Assembly (NCBI RefSeq): GCF_018449675.1
Contig: NZ_JAAVUZ010000002.1
Coordinates: forward strand, 310,001 to 374,000
Direction: 5' to 3'
Origin: Glaciihabitans sp. dw_435
GTDB lineage: Bacteria > Actinomycetota > Actinomycetes > Actinomycetales > Microbacteriaceae
DNA: 64,000 bases
Below, piece by piece: positions 26,067 to 35,066 of the stretch. How positions within the stretch are numbered: the first letter of the stretch is position 1; the number at the start of each line of letters is the position of its first letter. Below the pieces are notes generated by a model. The model saw nothing but the letters and a program-made list of their open reading frames with translations. It did not search any database and was not told the DNA's origin. Both the position numbers and the translations under genes were made by a program.

Positions 26067-27977
26067 ATGAGCACCAACACGTCGTCCCGCCCGCCCCGCG
26101 CCAGCCGCGGATTCGGAAGGGGCAGAGGCACGGATGATTCGGGCCCCCGCGCCAAGTTCTCCCAGCTTCTCCCGTACCTGTCCGAGCACAAGCCTGCTCT
26201 CGCCGTCGTGATCGTGCTCAGCATTCTGTCCGCCGGGGCGTCCCTCCTCCAGCCGCTCCTGGTCAGCCAGGTCATCGCGGTGGTGCAGAAGGGTGACACC
26301 CTTGGCTCGCTCGTCTGGGCCCTGGTCGGACTCGTGGTGCTCTCGGGACTTCTCAGCGGATTCCAGCACTACCTGCTGCAGCGCACCGGCACGAGTGTTG
26401 TGCTGTCGGCCCGCCGCCAGCTGGTTCGCCGCATGCTGCACCTGCCGATCAGCGAGTTCGACACCCGCCGCACCGGCGACCTCGTGTCGCGCGTCGGCTC
26501 GGACACCACCCTCCTCTACGCCGTCATTACCCAGGGCCTCGTGGACGCGATCGGTGGAGCGCTCCTCTTCTTCGGCGCACTGATCGCCATGCTCATCATC
26601 GACCCCGTGCTGCTGGGACTGACGGTGCTCGTCATTGCCGTGTCGGTCGTGGCCGTGGTGCTGCTGTCCGGCCGCATCCGGGTGGCAAGTCGCATGCAGC
26701 AGGAGAAGGTGGGAGACCTCGCCGCCGCCGTGGAACGGGCGGTCAGCGCCATCCGCACCGTCCGCGCTTCGAACGCGACCGAGCGTGAAATCGCGACCGT
26801 GCAGGAAGACGCGCAGGGTGCCTGGGAGGCCGGCGTTCGCGTCGCGAAGATCTCCTCCCTCGTCGTGCCGATCGCGGGCATCGCGCTGCAGGCGTCGCTG
26901 CTTGTTGTGCTGGGCGTCGGTGGCTTCCGCGTCGCGGCGGGTGACCTGACGATCGCGAACCTGATCGCGTTCATCCTGTTCCTGTTCATGATGATCATGC
27001 CGCTGGGCCAGGCGTTCGGTGCCATCAACTCGGTCAACCAGGCGCTGGGTGCGCTTGGGCGCATCCAGGAGATCATCGAGCTGCCGAGCGAGGCCGAGCG
27101 TGATGCCGGAATCGTGCCGGCCGCGGCCATCGAGAGCGACGACGCCATCACGTTTGACGCCGTCGAGTTCCTCTACCCGGACACCGCGAAGAAGACCGAG
27201 AGCGAGAAAGTTCTCGCCGCCGCGGGCCTGCCGCTGGTCGACCCCGCGACCTCCGAGATCGTGGTTGTCGATCCCACGCTCGCCGATGCCCACGACCGCG
27301 CAGTGTTGCACAGCGTCTCGTTCAGCGCCCCCCGCGGCAAGCGCACCGCCCTCGTCGGGCCCTCGGGCGCCGGCAAGAGCACCATCCTCGCCCTCATCGA
27401 GCGGTTCTACGACCCAACGTCGGGCGTCGTGCGTCTCGGTGGTGTCGACATCCGGGGTCTCGACCGCGAGGAGCTGCGCGCCCAGATCGGCTATGTCGAG
27501 CAGGATGCCCCCGTGCTGGCCGGCACGCTGCGCCAGAACTTGACGCTGGGAGCTCCGGATGCCACGGACGCGCAGTGCATCGAGGTACTGCACTCGGTGA
27601 ACCTCACCGAGGTGCTCGAACGCAACGAGCTGGGGCTGGACGCCGCGGTCGGCGAGGACGGCGTCATGCTCTCTGGAGGAGAGCGCCAGCGTCTCGCGAT
27701 CGCGCGCACGCTGCTCGCGGCGCCGCCCATCCTGTTGCTCGACGAGTCGACGTCGTCCCTCGATGGGCTCAACGAGCAGATGCTGCGCGAGGCGATCGAC
27801 GCAGTTGCGGAGAACCGCACGCTCATCGTGATCGCGCACCGCCTGTCGACCGTCGTCGATTCCGATCAGATCATCGTGCTCGATCACGGACGGGTCGTCG
27901 GCACCGGCACCCACTCCGAGCTCGTGCTCTCGACCCCCCTCTACAAGGAGCTCGCGAAGCACCAGCTGCTGGTGTAG
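26067..27977 (+). CDS. ABC exporter, fused permease and ATPase
   Basis: A 636-residue half-transporter that would dimerise. A basic/disordered N-terminus (residues 1-40) precedes six membrane helices (about 45-350), with 'RRMLHLPISEFDTRRTGDLVSRVGSDTTLL' as the coupling region. The C-terminal ATPase has Walker A 'GPSGAGKSTILALIERFYDP', signature 'LSGGERQRLAIARTLL', Walker B 'PILLLDESTSSLDG' and the H-loop in 'IVIAHRLSTV'. An extra ~40-residue insertion (PDTAKKTESEKVLAAAGLPL) precedes the ATPase core. It belongs to the multidrug/lipid exporter family; the cargo is unknown. It probably shares regulation with the preceding HTH gene. Confidence 0.92.
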   Translation: MSTNTSSRPPRASRGFGRGRGTDDSGPRAKFSQLLPYLSEHKPALAVVIVLSILSAGASLLQPLLVSQVIAVVQKGDTLGSLVWALVGLVVLSGLLSGFQHYLLQRTGTSVVLSARRQLVRRMLHLPISEFDTRRTGDLVSRVGSDTTLLYAVITQGLVDAIGGALLFFGALIAMLIIDPVLLGLTVLVIAVSVVAVVLLSGRIRVASRMQQEKVGDLAAAVERAVSAIRTVRASNATEREIATVQEDAQGAWEAGVRVAKISSLVVPIAGIALQASLLVVLGVGGFRVAAGDLTIANLIAFILFLFMMIMPLGQAFGAINSVNQALGALGRIQEIIELPSEAERDAGIVPAAAIESDDAITFDAVEFLYPDTAKKTESEKVLAAAGLPLVDPATSEIVVVDPTLADAHDRAVLHSVSFSAPRGKRTALVGPSGAGKSTILALIERFYDPTSGVVRLGGVDIRGLDREELRAQIGYVEQDAPVLAGTLRQNLTLGAPDATDAQCIEVLHSVNLTEVLERNELGLDAAVGEDGVMLSGGERQRLAIARTLLAAPPILLLDESTSSLDGLNEQMLREAIDAVAENRTLIVIAHRLSTVVDSDQIIVLDHGRVVGTGTHSELVLSTPLYKELAKHQLLV

Positions 27978-28005
27978 CTGCGGTCACCCACCCGGCGGCA
28001 GAAAG

Positions 28006-28905
28006 CTAGGCGTCGGCGAGTGCGTACATCGCGACCGCGGCCGTTGCCGCCACGTTGAGGCTGTCGATCCCGTGCGCCATCGGGATCTGCACCACGGTGT
28101 CGGCGGCGGCGATGGCCTCGGGCGTGAGCCCCTCGCCCTCGGCGCCGAGCACCAGCGCCACCCGCTCGGGTGCGGTGGCGGCAAACGCCCGCAGCGAAAC
28201 GGCGTCGTCCGTCAGAGCGAGCGCCGCGATGTGGAATCCGGATGCCTCGAGCAGCCGTTTCGTCGCATCCCAGTCACCCACCCGTGTCCAGGGCACCTGC
28301 AGCACGGTTCCCATCGATACCCGGATTGCCCGGCGATAGAACGGATCCGAGCACCGCGGGGTGACGAGAACGGCGTCGGCGCCGATCGCCGCGACGGACC
28401 GGAAGATCGCACCCACGTTGGTCGGATCCGAGACGTTCTCGAGCACCACGATGCGGCGGGCCCCGGCCAGCAGCGACTCCGGTGATGGCAGTTCTGGGCG
28501 GTGCATGGACGCGATGAGACCCCGATGCAGGATGTACCCGGTGAGCTCTTCCAGCAGCTCGCCCGGGCCGGAGAACACAGGAACGTCAAACCCGGCCACC
28601 AGCGCAAGCGCCTCGTCCACGGATCCCCCGAGCGCGAGCACCGAACGCGGGCGATGCCCCGCCCGGATGGCACGCTCGAGCACGAGGGCGGACTCCGCGA
28701 TGTACAACCCGTGCTCGGTGCCCCTGGCCTTCTTCAGCGCGACATCGGTCTGGTGGGCGTAGTCGGCCAACCGCGGGTCATCCAGCGACTCGATCTCGAC
28801 GACGGTAGGGCCGGCGCCCGGCAGGGTAAGGCCGGCGCCCGGCACGGCGGAGCCGGCGCCCGTGGCCGTCGGACCGGGCGATGCCGCAGGGCCCGGTCCG
28901 CTCAC
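28006..28905 (-). CDS. SpoU/TrmH-family RNA 2'-O-methyltransferase
   Basis: A 299-residue SPOUT-fold methyltransferase. 'VVLENVSDPTNVGAIFRSVAAIGADAVLVT' is SpoU motif 1, 'ALVLGAEGEGLTPEAIA' motif 2 and 'IPMAHGIDSLNVAATAAVAMYAL' motif 3, which form the SAM-binding knot. An N-terminal substrate-binding segment (about 38-130) is like TrmH/TsnR. The first 36 residues are a Pro-Gly-Ala-rich stretch with repeats of GAGxxxPG that looks disordered; the true start may be inside it. The target could be tRNA or 23S rRNA. The start overlaps the end of gabD by four bases. Confidence 0.88.
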   Translation of the reverse strand: MSGPGPAASPGPTATGAGSAVPGAGLTLPGAGPTVVEIESLDDPRLADYAHQTDVALKKARGTEHGLYIAESALVLERAIRAGHRPRSVLALGGSVDEALALVAGFDVPVFSGPGELLEELTGYILHRGLIASMHRPELPSPESLLAGARRIVVLENVSDPTNVGAIFRSVAAIGADAVLVTPRCSDPFYRRAIRVSMGTVLQVPWTRVGDWDATKRLLEASGFHIAALALTDDAVSLRAFAATAPERVALVLGAEGEGLTPEAIAAADTVVQIPMAHGIDSLNVAATAAVAMYALADA

Positions 28906-30374
28906 GCGAACGGGTTCGGGGTGAGCACGTACTTCGTTTCGAGGTACTCGTGGATGCCCTCGGCCCCGCCCTCGCGGCCGATCCCGGACTGCTTCACCCC
29001 ACCAAAGGGCGCGGCAGCGTTCGAGACGACGCCAACGTTGAGGCCCATCATGCCGGTCTGCAGCGTCTCGATGAGGCGCTGTCCGCGGGCAAAGTCCTCG
29101 GTGAAGACATACCCGACCAGCCCGAATTCGGTGTCATTGGCCTTGGCGACGGCGTCGTCCTCGTCCGTGAACGGGATGATGCTGAGCACCGGACCAAAAA
29201 TCTCCTGGTTCAGGATGGCACTGCCCGGCGTGACCCCCGAGATCACCGTCGGCTCGAAGAAGGTACCCGCACCCTCGATCCGGCCGCCACCGGTGAGCAC
29301 AGTCGCACCCCGGTCCACGGCGTCGCGGACGAGCCGCTCCGCCTTGTCGAGCGCACCCTCGTTGATGAGGGGGCCGATGGTGACGCCATCCTCGGTGCCG
29401 CGTCCGACGCTCAGGGCGCGAACACGTTCGGTCACCCGCGCGGCGAACTCGTCGGCGACTGACTCGTGCACGATGAACCGGTTGGCGGCGGTGCAGGCCT
29501 GACCGATATTGCGGAATTTGGCCAGCATCGCGCCATCCACCGCCTTGTCCATGTTCGCGTCCTCGAAGACGATGAACGGGGCGTTGCCGCCGAGCTCCAT
29601 GGAGGTGCGCAGCACGTTGTCCGCCGCCTGCTTGAGCAGGCGAACACCGACCGCCGTCGAGCCGGTGAAGCTGAGCTTGCGCAGACGGGAGTCCGCGAGG
29701 ATCGGCGTCGTGATCTCGCCGGCGGCTGAGGTTGTGAGCACGTTCAGCACGCCGGCGGGCAGGCCCGCGTCCTCGAGCAGTCGCGCGAAGTAGAGGGTGG
29801 TGAGCGGGGTGAGCTCGGCGGGCTTGACGATGGCGGTGCACCCCGCGGCGAGCGCCGGAGCGATCTTGCGGGTGGCCATCGCCAGCGGGAAGTTCCACGG
29901 GGTGATCAGGTACGACGGCCCGACGGGCAGGTGCGTCACGATCATGCGGCCGGTGCCCTCGGGGTTCGAGCCGTATCGCCCGCTGATGCGCACTGCCTCC
30001 TCGCTGAACCAGCGCAGGAACTCGCCGCCGTAGGTGACCTCGCCGCGCGCCTCCGCGAGTGGCTTGCCCATCTCAAGCGTCATTAGCAGGGCGAACTCGT
30101 CCGCCCGCTCCTGCAGCAGGTCGAACGCGCGCCGCAGGATCTCTCCGCGCACGCGGGGTGCGGTGCGGGCCCATCCGTCCTGGGCCGCGGCCGCGGCGTC
30201 CATGGCCAGCGCGGCGTCAGCAACCGATGCATCGGCGATGGTCTTGATGACGAGGCCGGTCGCGGGGTCGATCACGTCGATGGCCTTGCCAGAGGATGAC
30301 TCGAGCCACTGTCCCCCGATGAAGAGGCGGTCCGGCACCTTCGCCAGAAGGGCCGCTTCGCTCGCGCTACTCAT
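28902..30374 (-). CDS. gabD: NAD(P)-dependent succinate-semialdehyde dehydrogenase
   Basis: A 490-residue aldehyde dehydrogenase of normal length. Catalytic Cys is in 'NIGQACTAANRFIVHE' (near residue 290) and the general-base Glu in 'SMELGGNAPFIVFEDA' (near 256). 'LITPWNFPLAMATRKIAPALAAG' contains the cofactor-binding Asn, and 'LSFTGSTAVGVRLLKQAADN' the Rossmann region. The pattern follows GabD-type enzymes that oxidise succinic semialdehyde to succinate. The ATG at 30374 lies inside the nicotinamidase gene (8-base overlap), so the two are translationally coupled; it is likely upstream of the methyltransferase in one operon. Confidence 0.87.
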   Translation of the reverse strand: MSSASEAALLAKVPDRLFIGGQWLESSSGKAIDVIDPATGLVIKTIADASVADAALAMDAAAAAQDGWARTAPRVRGEILRRAFDLLQERADEFALLMTLEMGKPLAEARGEVTYGGEFLRWFSEEAVRISGRYGSNPEGTGRMIVTHLPVGPSYLITPWNFPLAMATRKIAPALAAGCTAIVKPAELTPLTTLYFARLLEDAGLPAGVLNVLTTSAAGEITTPILADSRLRKLSFTGSTAVGVRLLKQAADNVLRTSMELGGNAPFIVFEDANMDKAVDGAMLAKFRNIGQACTAANRFIVHESVADEFAARVTERVRALSVGRGTEDGVTIGPLINEGALDKAERLVRDAVDRGATVLTGGGRIEGAGTFFEPTVISGVTPGSAILNQEIFGPVLSIIPFTDEDDAVAKANDTEFGLVGYVFTEDFARGQRLIETLQTGMMGLNVGVVSNAAAPFGGVKQSGIGREGGAEGIHEYLETKYVLTPNPFA

Positions 30375-31035
30375 GAGCGGTACCCGCGGTGGTGCCGGCG
30401 GCGTCCACGTCTGCGGCGTCCGCAGCAGCTTCGGCGTCGTCCTCGGCGACCGCGCCGTCCGACGAGACGACCTCGATGCCGTCCCCGGCCAGCTCCGCGA
30501 GCGTGGCGAGACTGGACACCGGGTCGACACCCTCCACGAGGTCGGTCAGCACCCGCACGGTGCGTCCGACCCCGAGGGCATCCAGCGCGGAGGCCCGCAC
30601 GCAATAGTCGGTGGCAAGGCCGACGACGTCGACGTCGGTGACCCCCCGCGCGTCGAGTTCTTCGGCAAGGGTCATCCCGTCGTCCGCCGTTCCTTCGAAC
30701 GCCGAGTAGGCGGGCTTGCCCTGCCCCTTGCGGATGTGGATATCGATCAGCGACGTGTCGAGCGCCGGGTGATACTCGGCGCCGGGCGTTCCGGCGACGC
30801 AGTGCGCGGGCCAGGTCACCGTGAAGTCGGGATCCTCCGTCGTCGCGAAGTGCCCACCGTTGTCTCCGGTCGCGTCGTGCCAGTCACGCGAGGCGACCAC
30901 GAGCTGATACTCGTCCGGGTGCGTGCGCAGGTAGTCGGTGATTCCCGCCGCAACCGCGCCCCCTCCGGCGACCGCGAGCGATCCCCCCTCGGTGAAGTCG
31001 TTCTGCACGTCAATGATGAGCAGCGCACGGGTCAC
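30367..31035 (-). CDS. pncA: Nicotinamidase / isochorismatase-family hydrolase
   Basis: A 222-residue enzyme that converts nicotinamide to nicotinic acid for NAD salvage. Residues of the catalytic triad and metal site are visible: 'IIDVQNDF' (Asp, near 10), 'SRDWHDATGDNGGHF' (metal Asp/His), 'HIRKGQ' (Lys) and 'GLATDYCVRASALDAL' (Cys). After the domain end (about residue 190) there is an extra acidic Asp/Ala/Glu tail of about 30 residues. It is followed by gabD with an 8-base overlap, which links NAD supply to an NAD-using dehydrogenase. Confidence 0.9.
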   Translation of the reverse strand: MTRALLIIDVQNDFTEGGSLAVAGGGAVAAGITDYLRTHPDEYQLVVASRDWHDATGDNGGHFATTEDPDFTVTWPAHCVAGTPGAEYHPALDTSLIDIHIRKGQGKPAYSAFEGTADDGMTLAEELDARGVTDVDVVGLATDYCVRASALDALGVGRTVRVLTDLVEGVDPVSSLATLAELAGDGIEVVSSDGAVAEDDAEAAADAADVDAAGTTAGTAHE

Positions 31036-31080
31036 GAAAATCTCCTCGTTTGATGGATCGGTGGATGCCTCGGGCGGCGG

Positions 31081-32505
31081 TTACTGCACGTTCGAGAGGT
31101 TATTGCCGCAGGTGTACACGCCGGCCGCAAGAGCGTCGAGGGCGGCTTGAGCCTTGTCGGAGATGCCATCGCCCAGGGCATAAAACGCGAAGGTCAGCTG
31201 CGTGCCGTCCTTCGCGTTGACGATGCCGCTCAGCGTGTAGGCGGTGGTGAGCCAGCCGGTCTTCGCCAGCACGGCGCCCACGGCGACCGAGCTGTCCCCG
31301 GTGAAGCGGGACGCGAGGCTTCCGGTCTTTCCTGCGACTGAGAGCCCGGCCTTGACGGTGCTCAGCGAGCTGTCCGTCGCCACGCGCGCCATGAAGTCGG
31401 CCATGAACCGGGTGGCAACCAGGTTGTCGTTGCTCAGCCCCGAGCCATCCCGAATCGTGACGGCGCCGAAGTCCATGCCGAACTTGGCGAGGGCCTTCGG
31501 GATGGCGGTCTGCAGGGATGACGCGGAGCCGTCCATCGCGGACTCCTTCGAGACCACGCGGGCGAGCATCTCGGCCAGGGTGTTGTCGCTGGAGAGCAGC
31601 ATCTGCTTCACGAGCACTTTCACGGGCTGGGACTGCACCTGCGCGAGCACCGGGGCGCCGTTCTCGGCGGTCCCTTCGCTGAGCGTGATGTTGGGGAATC
31701 CCAGCGCCTTCACGAACTCCGCTCCCGCGCGCTGCACGGGGTCGTCGCTGCGGGGACTCGTCGCCTTGGTGGGATCGTCGCGGTCGCCGTCGACCTGCAG
31801 CGCGGTGACCTCTGACTGGTAGCCCGTCGTCTGCTCGCTGCGGTCCCACGTCGGGTCCCACGCGTCGGCGGAGTCCCAGTAGCTGGAGTCGAGCACGACC
31901 GAGGTGATCGGCACGCCCGGGTGGGCGGCAATGTACGCGGCGGTAGCCTGCGCGGCGAGATCGGAGAGCTTGGGGGCGTTGGGGTAGTAGCTCTGCTGAC
32001 CGGCGGGCAGTCGCGACAGCGTGGCATCCCCACCTCCGACCAGAACGATCGTGCCGGGAACCGGGCTGTCCATCACCCGGGTCGTCAGCACCGCATCGTT
32101 ACCGAGCACGGTCACGGCGGCTGCGGCGGTGAGCACCTTGAGCACGCTCGCGGGGCGTCGCGGCTCGTCACCGCGCTTGGTATAGAGAAGCGAGCCGGTC
32201 TTGGCGATTTCCACGGACCCGTACAGCGTCATGAGGGTGGGATCGTTGGCAAGCGCCGCGATCGAGCAGGTGCGCACGCCCGCGCTGGCGGGAAGCGCCG
32301 TGGGAACCGCACGCGGGGGCGCGGTCGTGGTGGTGGCGGTCGGTGTCGCGTTCGCGGTCGGCAGCGACGCACTCGAAATGCCCGCGAACACCGCTCCCGT
32401 TCCCAGTAGCAGGAAGGCCACGGCCAGCGCCGTGGCGATGACCGCGAACCGGTGGCGGGCGAAAAACGTGCCCGTTCCGTCGTTGTGGTTGCCTGGCTCA
32501 GTCAC
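31081..32505 (-). CDS. dacB: D-alanyl-D-alanine carboxypeptidase/endopeptidase (PBP4 type)
   Basis: A 474-residue peptidase S13-type penicillin-binding protein that trims peptidoglycan outside the membrane. An N-terminal membrane segment 'FAVIATALAVAFLLLGTGAVF' anchors or exports it. The active-site motifs appear in order: SxxK in 'RRPASVLKVLTAAA', SxN in 'LLSSDNTLAEML' and KTG in 'LSVAGKTGSLASRF'. A Thr/Ala/Pro-rich linker precedes the catalytic domain. The GTG at 32505 is my best start; the ribosome binding site there is weak, and a longer form to 32535 cannot be excluded. Confidence 0.87.
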   Translation of the reverse strand: MTEPGNHNDGTGTFFARHRFAVIATALAVAFLLLGTGAVFAGISSASLPTANATPTATTTTAPPRAVPTALPASAGVRTCSIAALANDPTLMTLYGSVEIAKTGSLLYTKRGDEPRRPASVLKVLTAAAAVTVLGNDAVLTTRVMDSPVPGTIVLVGGGDATLSRLPAGQQSYYPNAPKLSDLAAQATAAYIAAHPGVPITSVVLDSSYWDSADAWDPTWDRSEQTTGYQSEVTALQVDGDRDDPTKATSPRSDDPVQRAGAEFVKALGFPNITLSEGTAENGAPVLAQVQSQPVKVLVKQMLLSSDNTLAEMLARVVSKESAMDGSASSLQTAIPKALAKFGMDFGAVTIRDGSGLSNDNLVATRFMADFMARVATDSSLSTVKAGLSVAGKTGSLASRFTGDSSVAVGAVLAKTGWLTTAYTLSGIVNAKDGTQLTFAFYALGDGISDKAQAALDALAAGVYTCGNNLSNVQ

Positions 32506-32574
32506 CCGCCCATGATACCCGCGGCCCCGGATCACCGGCCGGGGACCGCGGCAAGCGGATGCCCCGGGGCGCCG

Positions 32575-33558
32575 TTACTCGCCCGGATAGACCAGCCCGA
32601 TCTGCGACCGCACCGTGTCGAGGGTCTCCATGATCTGCACGCTTTCGGCGGGCGAGAGAATGCTGCCGGAGGTCTGCCCCTCGGCGACAAGGCGCTCGAG
32701 TTCCCACGCCTGGTATTGCATTCCGCGACTGGTGACGGTGTTCTCGAATCGCTCGGTGACCTCGTCGTCCGAGTTGAACACCGTGAAATTGGTGGGGGTG
32801 TACCAGACCGACTCGATCTCGATCCGGCCCTCCGTGCCGATCACCACCGCCTTGTTCGGGCCGCGCGAGTCGAGGGAGGTGTGCAGGAGTGCCTGCTTCC
32901 CCTCGCCGTAGCCGAAGACCATGGCCGTCTGCCGGTCAACGCCCGTGGACGTCGGCGTGGAAATCGCGTGGATGGTGCCCGGCTTGCCCAGGATGTCCCA
33001 CGCAAATGACACCGGATAGATGCCGAGGTCGAGCAGGGCGCCTCCACCCAGCGCCGGGTTCAGCATGCGACCCTCGGGGTCGGTGCTTGCCTTCTGGTCG
33101 TGGTCGGCGATCACCGAGCGCACCTCGCCAAGGGTGCCGGCGGCGATGACCTCGCGCACGCGCAGCATGTGCGGCAACCAGCGGGTCCACATGGCTTCGA
33201 GCACGACGAGTCCACGGCTCTCGGCCAGCTCCACGACCTCGCGGGCTTCCACGGCGTTGATGGTGAAGGGCTTTTCCAGCAGCACATGCTTGCCAGCGGT
33301 CAATGCGAGCTTCGCGTTGTCGGCGTGGAACGGATGCGGCGTGGAGACGTAGATCGCGGTAACCGTGGGGTCCGCAACGAGTGCCTCGTAGCTCGCATGC
33401 GCTGAGGCGATGTCGTAGGTTGAGGCGAACGCGTCGGCGGACTCCTGAGTGCGGGATCCGACGGCGGCGATGTGGAAACCGTTGTCCCGCAGGTCCGAGG
33501 CGAACGCGTGTGCAATTCCGCCGGTGCCGAGAATTCCCCAGCCGATTGTTTCCGTCAC
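32575..33558 (-). CDS. Gfo/Idh/MocA family oxidoreductase
   Basis: A 327-residue NAD(P)-dependent oxidoreductase. The Rossmann start 'TIGWGILGTGGIAHAFASDL' is followed by 'AIYVSTPHPFHADNAKLALTAGKHVLLEKPFT', which contains the EKP catalytic/cofactor motif with the Lys. The C-terminal alpha/beta domain is typical of the family. It resembles trans-1,2-dihydrobenzene-1,2-diol dehydrogenase/glucose-fructose oxidoreductase groups, but the substrate is not determined. It is a separate gene from dacB, on the same strand 69 bases upstream of it. Confidence 0.9.
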   Translation of the reverse strand: MTETIGWGILGTGGIAHAFASDLRDNGFHIAAVGSRTQESADAFASTYDIASAHASYEALVADPTVTAIYVSTPHPFHADNAKLALTAGKHVLLEKPFTINAVEAREVVELAESRGLVVLEAMWTRWLPHMLRVREVIAAGTLGEVRSVIADHDQKASTDPEGRMLNPALGGGALLDLGIYPVSFAWDILGKPGTIHAISTPTSTGVDRQTAMVFGYGEGKQALLHTSLDSRGPNKAVVIGTEGRIEIESVWYTPTNFTVFNSDDEVTERFENTVTSRGMQYQAWELERLVAEGQTSGSILSPAESVQIMETLDTVRSQIGLVYPGE

Positions 33559-33625
33559 GTCGTCCGTCCTCCCGGCCGCAGGTCGTTCTGCGCGCCGCGA
33601 TTAACTCTAGTGAAGGAACCTCGTG

Positions 33626-34330
33626 CTAGCAGGCAGCCCGTCGTGCAGCGGCGCGGGTGAAGGTCTTTGCCTCGTTCGGCAGCCCGCCGTGGGTGATCGC
33701 GAAGAACACGCACACGTGCGCATTGCTCTTCACGTAGCCCGGGCGGTACAGGGCCGACTTGTGCGACGGAGAATTCCACCACTTCAGCGCGACCGTGGCC
33801 GCAGTGTTGTTGGCGCCGCCCGCGAGATTGCCATCGCAGCCGACGCTGGGCTTGCGGTCACTGCGCACCGAGCCGACGTGGCCCCACGCACTCGCGGGAT
33901 TGGTGCTCGGGTCTTCCGCCATCCAGAAGAGGCGCTGCTCCATGCAGGCGTCGTACCGGAAGTTGGCACGGGGAATCGGAGCCAGGCAGTTCGCAACGCG
34001 AATCGCGTTGAACCGTTCCGCGAAGAGGGCAAGGTCGTGACTGGTCGTGCCGGCCACTCCCCCGGCCGACCGCGCACTGGGGGCGGAACGATAGGTGCCT
34101 CCCACGTTCTTGGGGCAGACCTTCTTCTTCTTCGCGGCGGCGAGTGTGATGGTGGACCCGGCGGATGTCGCGACAGTCGCGTCCGCGACGGCGGAGGTGT
34201 CGACGGATGCGGCGAATTCGCTCGGCACGACGGTCGAGGATTCCGGGGCGGCTTGACCCAGAACCGTGACTGGAACTGCAACGGCCAGTGCCGCCACGAA
34301 GGCAGAGATGACCCACATAGAACGTTTCAC
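33626..34330 (-). CDS. Secreted CAP-domain protein
   Basis: A 234-residue exported protein. A signal peptide 'WVISAFVAALAVAVPVTVLGQA' precedes a Ser/Thr/Ala-rich spacer with Lys-Lys-Lys-Lys. The C-terminal CAP (SCP-like) domain shows 'ALFAERFNAIRVANCLAPI', 'ASAWGHVGSV', 'VGCDGNLAGGANN', 'VALKWWNSPSHKSALYRPGY' and 'NAHVCVFF'. Several Cys residues would form disulfides outside the cell. The GTG at 34330 follows GGGGGTTG and is preferred over a TTG at 34339. The family's enzymatic role in bacteria is not settled. Confidence 0.8.
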   Translation of the reverse strand: MKRSMWVISAFVAALAVAVPVTVLGQAAPESSTVVPSEFAASVDTSAVADATVATSAGSTITLAAAKKKKVCPKNVGGTYRSAPSARSAGGVAGTTSHDLALFAERFNAIRVANCLAPIPRANFRYDACMEQRLFWMAEDPSTNPASAWGHVGSVRSDRKPSVGCDGNLAGGANNTAATVALKWWNSPSHKSALYRPGYVKSNAHVCVFFAITHGGLPNEAKTFTRAAARRAAC

Positions 34331-34602
34331 TGGAAACAACCCCCCGCGTAGCCGGAATACCTGAACCCCACCCGGCTACCTGTTGTAAAGGTATGGCCCT
34401 CGACCAATGCGATCAAGCAAATCCGTAGGACAGACGGCGTCTTCTGCCCTCCCTTTGGGGGTAACCGAAGCATTATTCACACCGTGTCGCTGCCACACAC
34501 GTGGCCGCCGACGGTGATCGGGGACTTCTGCGTCACCCCTCTGGGGGTAGTACGACCAGTCTAGATTGACGACACGTGATAACGAGTACTGGGACTCACA
34601 TC

Positions 34603-34947
34603 TCAGGGGTGCGTGTAGCCCGTGGCGAGTGGCCGTCCCGCGGACACCGATCCCGGTTCATCCGTGAGGAAGAGCCCCGCCGGCCGGTTGGCCGAAACGC
34701 TCAGCTCTTCCAGCCAGGCGGCATTGATGGTGTGCCGGCGAGCGCTCGCGAACCGGAACGTGATGGGAACGGAACTGTGCAGCCACACGCTGCTGCGCCC
34801 GTCCCCGACGGCGGGGTCATTGCGCCAGGTGAAAAAGAAACCCTCATCCCGACGTAGCTTTGCGCCGATGACGAGCTGAATGTGAGCCAGGACCCGATCC
34901 TCGAAGTCCACGATAAGGCCCGCTGCGCCATAGATGATTCTGCCCAC
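34603..34947 (-). CDS. DUF7882 family protein (first paralogue)
   Basis: A 114-residue protein. The N-terminal two thirds, 'IYGAAGLIVDFEDRVLAHIQLVIGAKLRRDEGFFFTW', 'GRSSVWLHSSVPITFRF' and 'INAAWLEELSVSANRPAGLFL', match a small family that databases mis-label as ATP-dependent DNA ligase; no ligase motif (KxDG) is present. The start is GTG at 34947, with GAAGGGG upstream. It is about half identical to the protein at 37141-37566. Function unknown. Confidence 0.82.
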   Translation of the reverse strand: MGRIIYGAAGLIVDFEDRVLAHIQLVIGAKLRRDEGFFFTWRNDPAVGDGRSSVWLHSSVPITFRFASARRHTINAAWLEELSVSANRPAGLFLTDEPGSVSAGRPLATGYTHP

Positions 34948-35036
34948 CGTGACGACCCCTTCCGTGAGCGCCGCTCTGCGCTTTTTCGCCAGTGTATGCG
35001 TGCGTATGTTCCGTGTGACCAGCCACTTCTAGGGGC

Positions 35037-35066
35037 TTGACAATGTGACCAATTGTCACATACTTG
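35037..35066 (+). promoter_or_regulatory. Promoter with palindromic operator
   Basis: TTGACA (35037-35042) is followed by the 17-bp palindrome TGTGACCAATTGTCACA (35044-35060), then TACTTG (35061-35066) as a possible -10. The palindrome fills the spacer, so a bound dimer would compete with RNA polymerase. A half site TGTGACC is also seen at about 35014-35020. The downstream gene on the + strand is the GAF protein (start 35270); the divergent DUF7882 gene starts at 34947. A second TTGACA is at 35072-35077. Confidence 0.6.

Noticed and set aside
34603-34947. ATP-dependent DNA ligase
   Set aside because: The name is a database artefact; no KxDG lysine motif and the protein is only 114 residues.
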